From: Bretschneidera sinensis | Taxonomy: Eukaryota; Streptophyta; Magnoliopsida; Brassicales; Akaniaceae | DNA: 64,000 nucleotides | Direction of reading: 5' to 3' | NCBI GenBank assembly: GCA_023935145.1 | Contig: CM043702.1 | Location: forward strand, 56,152,501-56,216,500 | In this document: one piece after another, positions 22,933 through 35,100 of the stretch | How the letters are laid out: each line of letters begins with the position of its first letter | Position numbering within the stretch: position 1 is the stretch's first letter | The notes under the pieces: model-generated | The model's input: the letters and a program-made list of their open reading frames with translations, nothing else | The model's database searches: none | Told to the model about the DNA's origin: nothing | Position numbers and translations under genes: made by a program

Positions 22933-24340
22933 TTGCTTTTTTTTGTGTGGTGTATGCTTGGTCAGAGATTACTGAATTTAGAATTGACACCTTTAGATCT
23001 CGACTTAGAAAGAACTCTTAGGAGACAGAAGAGAGCACTTGTTGAAAGAGAGACAATTGAGGTGGGAGAAAATTTTAGGAATGCAAATCAGCCAGAGAAT
23101 GTAGAGCAACCTAGAGCTTGGAACGTGGACTCCACTACATCCCTTAGGGATTTGTTCGCACCTGTTGCGACTAACTCATCTTCTTGCATAGTGTTGCCAC
23201 CAACCAATGCCACCCATTTTGATTTAAAGCCAGATGTCATCCAACTCCTACCCTCATTTCATGGCTTAGATCTTGAAAATCCTTACAGCCATGTGAAGAA
23301 GTTCAAAGATATTTGTGCCACATTCAACTTCCAGAACTTCTCTGAGGAGTCAGTCCATCTTAGACTTTTCTCTTTTTCTCTTCACGATAGAGCTAGGGCA
23401 TGGTTGGATTCCATCACGCTCGGGTCTATTACATCTTAGGAAAATCTATTGAGTAAATTCTATAATAAATTTTTCCCAATGTCTAGAGTGAATGAGTACC
23501 GAAAGGAGATTAGTTCTTTCACTCAGGAGGAGGATGAGAAGTTTTTTGAGAGTTGGGAGTGTTTTAAAGAGTTACTGATTAGATGCCCTCCATATGGATA
23601 TGAGAAGTGAAGACTCATTCAGTTCTTCTACCAAGGGTTGACTCAACCCAATCGCAGCATGATCGAGTCTATGAATGGGGGGCATTCTTAAGTCTGACGG
23701 GGGATGAAGCATACAAGGCATTGGACAAGTTGTCCGACAACTCGCAGCAGTGGGATTTTTCAAGCTGTCGGGATAAGTCCATTCGTGCTCCTAAGAAAGG
23801 AGGCATCTATGAGATCAAAGAGGACACTGACGTAAGGATAAAGCTAGATGCTCTCACTAAGAAGATTGACGCTCTCGCTATGGGCCAATCCATCAATGTT
23901 GCTAACACATTTAATGTTGATAACTGTTCCGTCTGTGCTAGTCCCATGCATCTAGCACAGAATTGTCCATCAATGCTGGTTTTTGCTGAGTATCCTATGG
24001 AACAAGTGAATACTTTCAATGACTATTAGAGGCAGTCAAATGGATCTTACTTCGAGACGTACAATCCAGGGTGGTGGAACCACCCTAATTTTTCATGGAA
24101 GTAGAGTCAACCAATGAATCAGGGAGGAACCCCGCATCATGCTCAAAATCAATACCCTCCCGGATTTGCCCCACAAATTCCTAGTCATGGTCGCTCTACC
24201 CATCCAGCACCATCACCTGCTTACCAAGCTCTCACTCAAACGCCAGCGCCAGTTTCACAGTCACTAGAGGACACCCTTAAGGAGTTTATGAAGATGACTG
24301 GCCAATCCATGAGCGAAGTAAGGAAGCAACAATGGTAAAT
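22933..24340 (+). pseudogene. Athila-like gag
   Basis: Gag polyprotein region. The capsid-like part has FHGLDLENPYSHVKKF and ARAWLDSITLGSI, with a TAG at 23437-23439 directly after it. Further pieces read NKFFPMSRVNEYR, FYQGLTQPNRSMI and a CCHC knuckle at 23925-23966 (CSVCASPMHLAQNC). A Pro/Gln-rich stretch follows. Several stops and frameshifts break it. Similarity to Athila gag is from these motifs. Confidence 0.82.
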
Positions 24341-25805
24341 ACCCAAGCAATTGAAAAGTTAGAGAGTCAAATAGGTCAAATTGCAAGTCACTTGGGTGAG
24401 AGAGAGATAAGGGAAAGTTCCCTAGTCAGCCCGTGCCCAACTCAAAATGACAGTTTATGGTTAGAAATTCATCCACTTCTATGCACGGGGAGGAACAAGT
24501 GCAGCCGATTGTCACATTGAGGTCTGGGAGACAAGTGGACAATCGAGTGGAAGAGAACCCTGCTATGCAGCAAGAGCAAGGAAGTGGCGACAAGGAGAAG
24601 AAAGTTACTGAGCCATCTACAGCCACACCTACTGTGAAGGACCCCCTAGGTCGCTTGTACCTAAAGCACTTTACCCTTAGAGATTACAGGAGCCCAAGAA
24701 ATGAGGGAAGTATGAGGAAATTCTGGAGGTATTCAAGCATGTCCAAATCAATATCCCATTTTTGGATTCCATCCATCAAGTGCCGTCATATGCTAAGTTT
24801 TTAAAGGACTTAATCACTATCAAGAAGAGGATGAATGTCCCAAAGAAGGCATTTTTGACTGAGCAGGTTAGCTTAATCCTTCAGTGCAAGCTACCCATCA
24901 AGTATAAGGACCCAGGTTGTCCTACCATCTCTTGCATGATAGGAATCAGCCAGATTGAGAGGGCTCTCTTGGATCTAGGAGCAAGTGTGAACCTTCTACC
25001 TTACTTAGTCTATCTGCAGTTATGGTTAGGAGAACTGAAGCCCACAAACACGACGCTTCAATTGGCTGATAGGTCAGTGAAAATACCACGGGGAATAGTT
25101 GAGGACGTCTTGATAAAAGTGGATAAATTCTATTTCCCAATGGATTTTATTGTGCTTGACACAGAACCGGTTCAGAATATAGGGATTCAGATACCGATTA
25201 TTCTAGGGTGACCATTTTTATCCATGGCTAACGCCATGATCAATTGTAGGACAGAGGTGATGAAGATTTCCTTCGAAAATATGACAGTGGAGTTGAATAT
25301 CTTTGATATCACTAGGCAACCACTGGAATATGATGAAGTACGAAATGTATGCTTGATAGAGGAGATTCTTGAGGAGACTGTGAATGAATCAAGCAATGAG
25401 AACCCCCTGGAGGCATATTTTGCTCAATTTGGAGAGGATTTGAATTTAGGTAAGTTACTCGAGCAAGCTAGTGCCATTTTGGAGTCTCCTCCTCGGGAGA
25501 ACAATGAAACGGAGGAGACTGCAGCACCTGAACCCCCCAAGAAGGAACTTAAGCCTTTACCGGATAATTTTAAGTATAAGTTCCTAGGTCCAGCCGATTG
25601 TTTGCCTGTGATTATAGCATCAGATTTGGGTGACACTCAAGAGGAGAAATTATTAGATGTTTTAAGAGAGCACAAGGAAGCTATCGGCTTGACTATCGAG
25701 GATATCAGGGGAATAAGCCCCTTGTTGGTAATGCACAAGATACATTTGGAGGAGAATGCCAAGCCATCGAGGGAGCCACAGAGAAGGCTCAACCCAACTA
25801 TGTAA
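24341..25805 (+). pseudogene. Athila-like protease region
   Basis: 24762-25211 encodes the aspartic protease with active-site DLGAS at 24972-24986 (ALLDLGASVNLLP), the form common in Athila, followed by LQLADRSVKIPRG and FIVLDTEP. A GGA-to-TGA change ends it at 25209-25211. 25224-25805 carries the protease-RT linker with an acidic patch and, at its end, ISPLLVMHKIHLEENAKPS, the start of the RT. Confidence 0.85.
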
Positions 25806-27233
25806 GAGGTTGTGAGGACTGAAGTGATAAAGTTATTGGATGCAGGGATCATTTATCCAATCTCTGATAGTAAGTGGGTGAGCCCGATTCATGTCGTGTC
25901 CAAGCGGGCTGGATTGACGGTAGTGAAGAATAACGAAGATGAGTTGGTGCCAACTCGTGTTCAATCAGGATGGAGAGTGTGTATAGACTACCGTAAGTTG
26001 AATGCTGCCACAAGGAAGGATCACTTTCCACTCCCATTTATTGATCAGATGGTGGAGCGCTTGGTTGGGCATGATTACTATTGCTTCTTAGATGGTTATT
26101 ATGGATATAACCAGGTCCCTGTGGATCCTGAAGATTAGGAGAAGACAATGTTTATCTATCCTTTTGGGACGTTCGCTTACCATCGCATGCCCTCTGGATT
26201 ATGCAATACACCTACTACTTTTAAGCGATGCATGGTCAGGATATTCCTTGACACGGTAGAGTGTTCCTTAGAGATTTTCATGGATGATTTCTCCGTCTTC
26301 GGTTCATCATTTGAGGAGTGTCTGCACCATCTCACTTTGGTTTTAGTGCGGTGCAAGGAGAAGAACCTGGTGCTTAATTGGGAGAAGTGTCATTTTATGG
26401 TCAAGTAAGGTATTGTACTCGGGCACGTCATATCCCATCGGGGGATTGAGGTCGACAAAGTGAAGGTGGACCTGATTTCCAACCTTCCACCCCCACGTAC
26501 GGTGACGAAGGTTCGGTCTTTTCTGGGCCATGCAGGATTTTACAGGCGATTTATCCAGGATTTCAGCAAGATTACCCGGCCCTTATGCAAGTTATTAATG
26601 AAGGATGCCCCATTTATATTTGATGAAGACTGTAAGAAAGCATTTGGGGATCTGAAGAAGATTCTAACGTCCACACCCATTTTTCAGCCACCTAACTGGG
26701 GTGTGCCTTTTGAGATTATGTATGACGCATCAGACTATGTTGTTGGAGTTGTTTTGGGGCAGCGTATTGATAAACTTCCCCATGTTATCTATTATGCAAG
26801 TAGAACTCTAAACGACGCACAACTCAATTACTTTACCACTGAGAAGGAGTTGCTAGTAATTGTTTTTGCATTAGATAAGTTCAGATCCTACTTGTTAGGA
26901 TCTAAAGTCATTATCTACTCGGACCATGCAACATTGAAGTATCTTTTCTCTAAAAAAGATGCTAAATCTCATCTTATCCGATGGATCTTGCTACTTCAAG
27001 AGTTCGACATAGAGATTCGGGATAAGAAAGGTTCCAAAAATGTGGTGGCAGATCATTTGTCTAGATTGATTGTGGATTTCACTGAGGCCGCCGCTCCCAT
27101 TTCGGAGACCTTTCCGGATGAGCAATTGATGCACATTGCTCACACTCTCACGCCATGGTTTGCTGATATAGTGAACTATCTTGTCACCGGTCAAATTCCC
27201 TTGCATTGGGGGTGACAAGATAAATAAAAGTTT
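25806..27233 (+). pseudogene. Athila-like reverse transcriptase and RNase H
   Basis: RT with WRVCIDYRKLNAATRKDHF, then a stop (TAG 26136-26138), TMFIYPFGTFAYHRMPSGLCN, and catalytic FMDD at 26277-26288 (FMDDFSVFGSSFEECL). The connection and RNase H run at 26460-27215, with [41 protein letters not shown]-like [17 protein letters not shown], and [10 protein letters not shown]. Only a few point stops separate the pieces, so decay is moderate. Confidence 0.9.
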
Positions 27234-28440
27234 TTGGCCATGGTAAAACATTTTTTCTGGGATGATCCTTACCTGTTCAAGTATTGTCCCGATCAGATCA
27301 TCAGAAGGTGTATTTCTGAGCATGACCAATCTAATGTCATCGCCTTTTGTCATGATCATGCTTATGGAGGCCATTCAGTACTAAAAAGACCACTGCGAAG
27401 ATTTTGCAGTGTGGATTCTATTGGCCTACCCTGTTTCGAGACTCTCACACCTACTGTGTATCTTGTGAGCATTGCCAAAAGCTAGGGAATCTTTCTAGGA
27501 GGAATATGATGCCCCTCAACCCTATCCTGATTGTTGAGATTTTTGACGTGTGGGGTATTGATTTTATGGGACCGTTCCCAAACTCCTTTGGCTACCTATA
27601 CATTCTGGTTATTGTGGACTATTTGTCCAAATGGGTGGAGGCTGTTGCATGCAAGACCAATGACCATAAAGTTATGGTCCAGTTTTTAAAGGACACTATC
27701 TTTGCTTGTTTTGGTACGCCTCGAGCAATCATAAGTGATGGAGGTAAGCATTTTTGCAACCAGATCTTTGAGCAGTTGATGAATAAGTATTTCATCACGC
27801 ACAAGGTTGCCACCCCGTATCACCCACAGACGAGTGGACAAGTGGAAATTTCCAATCGCGAGATCAAGCACATTTTGGAGAAGACTGTGAACCCTAGTAA
27901 AAAAGATTGGTCTCTGCGATTGAATAATGCACTATGGGCATATAGAACGGCCTTCAAGACGCCAATTGGCATGTCTCCCTATCGTATTGTGTACGGAAAG
28001 GCATGTCACATTCTGGTAGAATTAGAGCATCGTGCGTATTGGGCTATCAAGCAGCTGAACTTCAATCTTTCTAAGGCTGGCTCACAAAGGAAGCTCCAAC
28101 TTAATGAATTAGAGGAGCTGCAGAACGATGCATATGATTGTGCACGATCATACAAATGAAGAAGACTCATGACCAACACATTTTGAGACGAGCTTTTAAG
28201 CCGGGTCAAAAAGTTCTTCTTTACAACTCACGCCTACATTTGTTTCCAGGCAAGCTCAAATCTCGATGGACAAGCCCATTTATTATTCGGTCAGTTTTTT
28301 CTCATGGGACCATCGAGATTGAGGATCCAAAGAATGGTAACACTTTCAAGGTAAATGGGCAGAGGCTAAAACCATTCTTGGAGTTGAGGAGGTCGGACAT
28401 TGAGATGATATTGTTGGAGGATCCTAGTTACTCTGATTGA
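27234..28440 (+). pseudogene. Athila-like integrase
   Basis: The HHCC zinc region is near 27330-27480, split by a frameshift at about 27404 ([19 protein letters not shown]). The catalytic core in 27404-28159 is uninterrupted, with the D, D and E visible in [21 protein letters not shown] and [12 protein letters not shown]. The C-terminal part has [15 protein letters not shown] and, after a frame change near 28138, GQKVLLYNSRLHLFPGKLKSRW. It ends at 28438-28440. Placement in Athila is by core motifs. Confidence 0.9.
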
Positions 28441-29390
28441 GTGTCGTCTACTATAGAAAGTCCGGCTGAAGACATTAAACTTAGCGCTCATGGGAGGCAC
28501 CCCACAGCATATCTTTTCTATATGTTTATTATTTTACATATTTCTTGTTATTGTTTTTCTCTAGTGTTGTTTTTGTTTTCCTGTCTTTATTTTTTAGGGA
28601 CAAAGCGTACTTCAGATCAAGTTTGGGGGTATGCTATGAGCCATACCAGTCCAGATAGTTCTCAATATCCCAGGTCAGCTCTTTCCATATTATTCACACA
28701 TTGGGGTCAATGTGTAATTTATGTTTGGGGGTATGGGAGACACATTACACACACTTTGTCCTAATTTGTTGTTGTTTTTCTTCATTTAAAAAAAAAAGAA
28801 AAAGAAAGAAGGCAAATGCATGGTCATGTTATTTTGAAATTTTAGTTGATCTAAACAATTTCTGTGATGTGATGTTATTGGTGAGCTTAAAATTTTGAAC
28901 ACATGATCTGGTGATAAAGTTTTAAAAGTTAGTTGCTTACTTTAGGCATTTGAGAATTCACATGTTTGATCTAATCTAACACGAGCACATTAGCACAAAT
29001 TGTGTGAGGTATGACATATGATTTTAATGTGTAGTTTCCCTGTCTTAACTGAAACTGGATAACTTGTTGGATAAACACTTTGGCATAAAAAATTACCCAA
29101 AAAATATATAAAAAAATTTGACGATCATAAATAAACTTTCCACTGAGTAACTGGACCTCTTGCCTCAGTAAGCAGTGAGTGTTCACGTCAAAAGGTGAGA
29201 ATTTTGCTTGGTAGTATTAAGGCCAGTTTAATTTCATAGCCTTTTTGACTTGAGTTAGTAAGTCCTTAAGGGTGTTTTTACACCTAATGCCCTAAAACCA
29301 TATGGTTTGGGAGTCGTTGACTCAACACTCACTACATGGGTCAATTAGAAAGTTTAAGGGAACTAAACATAGCGTAACCTTATTATTAAA
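28441..29390 (+). other. Athila-like 3' untranslated region
   Basis: Non-coding tail after integrase. It contains GGGAGGCACCCCACAGC and two purine-rich AAGTTTGGGGGTATG / ATGTTTGGGGGTATG motifs at about 28618 and 28720, typical of the region leading to the polypurine tract in this group. No + strand LTR follows. From about 29390 an A-rich stretch leads into an inverted leader. Confidence 0.7.
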
Positions 29391-29538
29391 AAAAAATTAA
29401 AAATTAAAAATTAAAAATTAAAATTAAAATTAAAATTAAATTAAACAAAATAAAATAAAATAAAATAAAAAAAAAATGCTAACTAAACTAGTAGAAAAAT
29501 AAAATCAATTCAAACAAAAATTTCACAAACAAAACAAT
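29391..29538 (-). repeat. Inverted copy of Athila leader
   Basis: Low-complexity AAATT repeats. The reverse complement resembles the + strand leader at 22860-22950 (TTTTAATT repeats, then CTATTAGTTAG against CTACTAGTTTAG). This places an inverted copy of the element start next to the inverted PBS. Confidence 0.55.
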
Positions 29539-29556
29539 TCCCCGGCAACGGCGCCA
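29539..29556 (-). promoter_or_regulatory. tRNA-Asp type primer binding site, reversed
   Basis: On the minus strand TGGCGCCGTTGCCGGGGA, complementary to the 3' end of plant tRNA-Asp, the primer used by Athila-type gypsy elements. It lies 6 bp from the LTR end at 29563, so it faces the opposite way to the gag-pol of 22933-28440. Confidence 0.88.
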
Positions 29557-29562
29557 AAAACT

Positions 29563-30963
29563 TGTTGTGAGTTTTAAATTACTCGCAAGCACACGAGTTG
29601 TTTGCAATATAGTGTTGTGCAAGTGCGAGGTCGAATCCACAGAGAATTGCGTTGTGAAAATATTTTTATCTAAACTAAAACTATTTTAACCTAGTTCCAA
29701 GTTTTGAAGTGTCTTTTGCAAAACAAATATAAACTAAACTAAATTGATTTAAAGACTAATGATAAGAATACTAAGGTTTTTGAATCCACCCCACCAAAGT
29801 AAAGCATATATCTTCATGTTCCATATAAAAATAATCTATCAAAACATTCCAAGAATCCAACTTTAAACAAATCACAACAAATATCCCAATTAAACCAAAA
29901 CAATCCAATGTATCCGCTTTTAACAAATCACAAAGGATATCCAATTTAATCAAAAATGATTCGATATATCCATCAGATGAAACACACAGAATATCCAACA
30001 GAACAATTTAAACTCAATCAATCTTAAGATTTTACTCAAATAATTGAACATAACATTTATACTAAAAAAATCAGAATTGTATAAACAAATCTGAAAATAT
30101 TATGCCAAACAACGGCGAGGCTTCATCTTCAACCTTAGCTGAAGATTTTAGCCACTCATAATCATGAAACTAAAGTTCACAATAACAGTGCTAAACATTA
30201 AACTTTAAAACTAACAAAAGCAGTAAATTAAAAACTGACTATACATGGAGAGAAATTCCACTCGTTGTTGAGCGACGCTTCCCCTCGTGATAGCAAAGCC
30301 TTCGGAGGTTCACCAGAATGCTAGTAGAAGTCCTCCAAATTGCACCAAAATGGCACTTGGATTGCTTAATAAAAATGGAGTGAAGAGGGGCTTATACAGG
30401 GAAACATCACAAGTGCAATATGCTTCCAATCCGATGTGAGATACTGCAAATTCCAGCTTTTGCTCTTTGACCTTAGTCTACTAAAACTGCCATAACTTTC
30501 TCGAGAAAAATCATTTTATTAATCTGTAAAATTCTCCAGAAAATAGACATCGGGATTTTTCCATGCATATATGGCTCATCTCCTGGTTCTTTTTGAATCA
30601 ATATAGTTTAATCCTCAGAAATGGTTGATCTATCACGCTGAAATCATGCACAGCTTGACCTTTGTCTACTAAAACTGCCATAATGTTCTCTAAAAAAGTC
30701 ATTTTATTGATCCGTAAAATTCCCCAGAAACTAAACATCCGGATCTTTCTAAGAATATATGGCTTATCTCCTGGTTCTTCCTAAATCAATACAGTTTAAT
30801 CTTCAAAAATGGCTGATCTGTATAAGCAATTCTGGTAATTTAGTGAAACTCCTTTACAAGCTTGTAAACCTGTAAAACAACGAAAAACAACTCAAAATAA
30901 CAAATTCCTAAGCTAACAAATGTAAATTAAGGGGCCAAAATATGCAATATTTGGCACTCATCA
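29563..30963 (-). repeat. Athila-like LTR, reversed (5' LTR by position of PBS)
   Basis: 1401 bp. On the minus strand it starts TGATGAGTGCC and ends CACAACA, directly before the PBS. It is the only LTR of this element in the window. The right edge abuts copia A sequence at 30964. Confidence 0.82.
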
Positions 30964-30968
30964 GTTGC

Positions 30969-31640
30969 TCCTCATGAAACCCAAGCTGATTATAAAGGAA
31001 TCAAACCTCTTGTTCCATTGCCGAGGTGATTGCTTCAGGCCATAGAGAGACTTCTTCAATTTGCACACTAACTCTCCCTGCCTTCCTTCCTCATAGCCTT
31101 CGGGTTGCTTCAAGAAAATGGTCTCATCAAGCTCTCCATGTAAGAATGTTGTCTTCACATCCATTTGCTTGATTTCCCAATCAAATTGGACCACTAATGC
31201 TAACACAATCCGTATTGTCTTGTACTTCACAACCGGTGAGAAGATTTCGATGAAATCTGTGCCTTCTTTTTGTGTGAACCCCTTCGTCACCAGCCTAGCT
31301 TTATATCGGACTTCATACCCTGGAGTATTCCCTTCTTTGATCTTGTAGAGCCATCTACAATCCACAACTCTCTGTTTTTCTGGTTTGGGCATTAGATCCC
31401 AAGAGTTGTTCTTCATCAAAGAGTTCATTTCTTCCTCCATAGCCAGCTGCCACTTTGATGAATCCTTACACTCCATGACATCCGTGTAAGTTTCTACTTC
31501 AACCTCTCATTCTATCCAAAGAGTTGCTACATTAGCATCTGCAAACCCATATCTCAAAGGTGATCTAACCACCCTCCGTTCCCGGTCTCTTGTGAGCTGG
31601 TAGTCATTTCGACTTGTTGCATCAACCACTTCTTAAGTTT
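30969..31640 (-). pseudogene. Copia A: N-terminal RT
   Basis: RT (RVT_2 type) on the minus strand. The frame from 31476 down to 30961 reads ECKDSSKWQLAMEEEMNSL, NNSWDLMPKPEKQRVVDCRWLYKIK, the GFTQKEG motif, and KQMDVKTTFLHGELDETIF. It ends LKQSPRQWNKRFDSFI and is cut by the Athila element after GFMRSN. The catalytic YVDD is on the other side at 22783-22794. Confidence 0.9.
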
Positions 31641-32820
31641 CTTGAGCTTGGCCTTCATCCAAGGGCTCTACCTGATCCGAACTTTCTTGCCTCATATACT
31701 CTACTTGAACTGAGTTCTCCGTGATGCGATGCTCCATAACTTCCGGACTGGTTTGCTCACTAGCCCCTGCAGGGTTAGTTTTCTCCAAGTAGGGAAATAA
31801 TAATTCATTAAAAAAACATCTCTAATTATAATCTGTTTCATGCCCTTCTTTTCTAAGGACCACAACCTAGATCCCTTAACCCCATCACCATATCCTAAAA
31901 ATACACATTTTCTATATCTTGGGCTAAGTTTATCCTCCTTTTGATGTGCATATGCAGCACACCCAAAAGTCCTAAGGTTTTTTAATTCAAGGGGTTTTCC
32001 ACTCCACATCTCCATGGGAGTCTTGAGCTCTAAAGCTTTAGAGGGTGATCTATTTATCAAGTATGCAGTTGTAGCCACAACTTCTCCCCAAAAATATTTT
32101 GGTAACCCGGATCCTATTAGCATGCACCTAACCTTTTCCATAACGGCTCTATTCATTCTTTCACCAAATCCATTTTGCTGCAGTGTTTTTACAACCGTCT
32201 ATGCCTTAGAATGCCATTTAATTCACAGAATTTATCAAAATCCTTATTGCAAAATTCTAAGCCATTATCGGTTCGTAAAGCCTTAACTACCCTACCCTTT
32301 TGAGTTTCCAGCAAACTTTTTCCACACAACAAATTTATTCAAGGCATCAGATTTATTCCTAAGCAAATAAACTCACACTCTTTTTGAATAATCATCAATT
32401 AAAGATAGAAATTAAATGTTACCTCCCTGTGTTGGTGTCCCTGCTGGTCCCCAAAGGTCCAAAGGAATGTAGTCAAGAATCCCCTTAGATTTGTGCACTC
32501 CGGTGTTGAAGCTGACCTAGTGTTGCTTCCCAAGAATGTAACTCTCACGGAAACCAAATTTCTTTACTTTGTCACCACCAAGTAGACCATCTTTGCTAAG
32601 AACTTGCAGGCCCTTTTCGCTTATGTGTCCCAAGCGAGTGTGCCAAAGGGCTGCCTTATCCATCTCAACCATCAAGCTTGCTACTTGATCATTGATTTCT
32701 GTCTCTCCAATCATCTCATAGAGTCTATCATTTCTTACTGCCTTGATCACTACCAAAGATCCCTTGGCCACCTTAATCTTTCTTCCCTCTACTTTGCATG
32801 TATACCCCATGGAATCCAGC
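31641..32820 (-). pseudogene. Copia A: integrase
   Basis: Minus-strand pieces: 32810-32517 is the pre-integrase domain (ALWHTRLGHISEKGLQVL), with an altered CCHC end. The core near 32280 has an altered RTDNGLEF region. 32156-31701 has NRAVMEKVRCML, KYFWGEVVATTAYLINRSPS and the GKPLELKNLRTFGCAAYAH block. Stops and indels separate all of them. Copia B carries the same region in slightly better order. Confidence 0.85.
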
Positions 32821-33932
32821 TACCCCAAGGAGATCAAATTTCTCTTCAAATCTGGAAGATACCTCACATTTCGCAGCAACCTTGTGAATTCATCAAACAT
32901 CTTCAATTGAATGTCACCATTCCCTTTAACTTGGCAAGAATTGTCATTCCCTAAGAAGACTCTTCCGTTATTGATCTCCTTGAAATTCTTGAACCATTCC
33001 TTGTGAGGGCACATGTGATAAGTGCACCCGGAATCAAGAATCCACTTCCTGCTACCTTGCCTCTTACTCATATTTGATCACACAACAAGAACATCATCCT
33101 GTTGTTCTCCCTTGGCAACCGTAGCCTCTCCATTGTTGGTGTGGCTTCTCCTCTCATCCCACATCCTTTTCTTACAATCTTTCTTGCAATGGCCCACCAT
33201 GTTGCAGTAGAAGCATCTCCTTCCTCCTCCAAGTTTTGTCTTGGAATGAGATCTCCCATTGTTCCGCCCTCTACCTCTTGATTTCTCCCGGTACTTGCCA
33301 TGGTTGCTACTGCCATTACGAGTTGCTGGCCTTCCTCTTACGAACAGCCCATCTCCACTTCATATCTCCTTCATCTTGGCCTTGAAATCATGTGCCCTTA
33401 TGGCATTGATCACAATCTCCTTTGTCAAAGTATCCCTTCCATACTCAATAGCGTTAATCAGATTAACAAAGCAATCAAGAAGAGAATTTAACAAGATAAC
33501 AACCAATTATTCATCCAAAAAAATAATGCTACAACTATTCAAATCTTGAACTAGCTTGTTAAAGACATCAAGATTATCTTTTAACTCTTTACTAGGATCC
33601 ATTTTAAAAGCAAAGATTCTTTTAAGAAGATAAATCTTGTTAGGGAGAGTTTTGGTAAGAAACAACTCATCTAGTTTCTTCCATATGACAGCCAGATCCT
33701 TCGAGTCTCCGCACTCCCTTGTGATACTATCCGATATGTGCAAGAAAATGGTGCTGTAAGCCATCTTCTTCATCTGAGTCTGCTGGTCCTCCGTGACACT
33801 TGTTGGAAAAGCCTCATCTTCTCCAATAACCAAGTCCACTTTCTGTTGCATTAGAACCACCTTGATCTTTCGCTTCCAAAGGGCACAGTCTCCCTTTCCT
33901 TCAAACTTCTCAACACAGAAATCTGAATCCAT
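32821..33932 (-). pseudogene. Copia A: gag and protease
   Basis: Gag at 33932-33507 (MDSDFCVEKFEGKGDCALW; LPNKIYLLKRIFAFKMD), a UBN2-type copia gag. A CCHC knuckle near 33170-33220 reads CFYCNMVGHCKKDC in the sequence strand used. The protease at about 33071-32820 has the active site DSG in WILDSGCTYHMCPHKEWF and ends VRYLPDLKRNLISLG. A start at 33932 is likely, about 230 bp from the PBS. Frameshifts near 33507 and 33316. Confidence 0.87.
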
Positions 33933-34158
33933 CTTTTGCGGACAAAATCCCTGATTTATGCACTACCCATAAATGCTTTCTTCAACCTTAAGAACACAGA
34001 TCGAAGATGGATCTTAACACCATTCTTGAATCAACCTCAAGAACATGATCAAATCTTGATCTTTACACCGTTCTTGAATCACCCAAGAAGTTGATATTTG
34101 ATTCTTGGAGTCTTGGCTCCGTCACCTTCTTGTTTTTGCTCCGATATCCAGCTGTGCA

Positions 34159-34170
34159 GCTCTGATACCA
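34159..34170 (-). promoter_or_regulatory. Copia A primer binding site (tRNA-Met)
   Basis: Minus strand TGGTATCAGAGC, the standard initiator-tRNA-Met site of copia elements, next to the 5' LTR end at 34172. Confidence 0.93.
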
Positions 34171-34171
34171 C

Positions 34172-35100
34172 AGTTGAAAATCACCTTGACAAGATGCCCA
34201 GGTGGTAATCTTCCAAACACCCAAGTCTAGAATGACTTGTAGAAAGAAATACAACAATCGAACACAAGAACAGAAAATCAAAGAAAGAAAGAAGACAAGC
34301 AATTTGTTATGAGGTTCGACAATGTGCTTACGTCCTAATGAGTTCCTCGTAACTCTCTGCACTAAATCAAATGGTTCTTACAAGTTACAGCAATCCCCTT
34401 GAAGAAACCAAGTTCTTGAAGAAACAAGAAGAAAGGAAGAAGATGAGAACTAACAATGCTCTCTATCTAATCTAGACTTCTCTCTCTTTTACAACCAGCC
34501 TCACTACAAAGAGTCCCTCTTGTGTTTATATCTCTCACACAATTCTCTCTCTATGTGTTTACAATTGATCTCACAATGTCACAAACTTGTGTGTTTCTAA
34601 TGTTGAAAAATGAGGCTAGAAAACCCCTTTTATAGCCATCCACTTCTTGGTCATTCTTGAGATTCAATCCTTACCCTTTGATCAAGATCATCACTTAATC
34701 ATAGCCCTCCATCATTTCCCAAGTGGTGCTGTGTGTTTTAACATTACACTCATGCACCTAAGAGGGTCTTAAAATAGGCTGTCCATGTGTGCTGCAGGAG
34801 TGCCTGCAAGGTGCGCCTTGGCCTCCTCCAGCTTTGCAGCCATTCTGAGAGGCGCACACTAGAGTAGGTGCGCTATGCCCAAACCTAATGATGCTCTCTT
34901 CTGCTGCTGTGTTCACACCCTTCTACTTATGTGCAGAAGTGCGCATACTAGTGCGCATGGCCTTCTCTTGCTCCAAATTGATGCACACACATATGTTCAG
35001 TCTTCTAACTTGCTGAACTTTAATCCTCCAACCTTGATTTAGACTTTAACCATCTTTGAACCATGGTTGGACCTGTGCAAACCTTAGACAAATACCAACA
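34172..35100 (-). repeat. 5' LTR of copia A
   Basis: 929 bp. On the minus strand it starts TGTTGGTATTTGTC and ends at GATTTTCAAC. TATA box TATAAAAG on the minus strand at 34628-34635. Nearly the same sequence as the copia B LTR at 43551-44510. Confidence 0.92.

Larger units (their letters stand above)
22860..30963 (+). mobile_element. Athila-like Ty3/gypsy element with one inverted LTR
   Basis: gag-pol on the + strand at 22933-28440, followed by a 3' region at 28441-29390 with AAGTTTGGGGGTATG motifs. It has no LTR at the left: the internal sequence starts directly at 22860 in an AT-rich leader. At the right are an inverted leader, an inverted PBS (29539-29556) and an inverted LTR (29563-30963). 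The element therefore has a single LTR whose orientation is opposite to its genes. It is inserted in the RT gene of copia A. Confidence 0.82.
21008..35100 (-). mobile_element. Copia A: Tork-like Ty1/copia element, minus strand, split by an Athila insertion
   Basis: Complete but broken copia element in reverse orientation. 5' LTR 34172-35100, PBS 34159-34170, gag-protease-integrase-RT 33932 down to 30969, RT end and RNase H 22859 down to 21840, and 3' LTR 21008-21742. An 8.1-kb gypsy-derived element lies at 22860-30963. Without it the element is about 6 kb. TSD CCTTA shows it entered viral unit 2 as a normal integration. Domain order PR-IN-RT-RH is that of Ty1/copia. Tnt1/Tork affinity is inferred from the gag and integrase motifs. 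Confidence 0.9.

Noticed and set aside
28441..28898. Possible env-like ORF after Athila integrase
   Set aside because: Short frames with low-complexity hydrophobic peptide, no signal or transmembrane pattern of env proteins, located in the known 3' non-coding region.
29539..29556. tRNA-Asp gene fragment
   Set aside because: Only the 3' acceptor/T-arm sequence is present and it borders an LTR end; it is a primer binding site.
34159..34170. Fragment of a tRNA-Met gene (also at 43538-43549)
   Set aside because: The 12-base match sits next to a copia LTR, hence PBS of the element.
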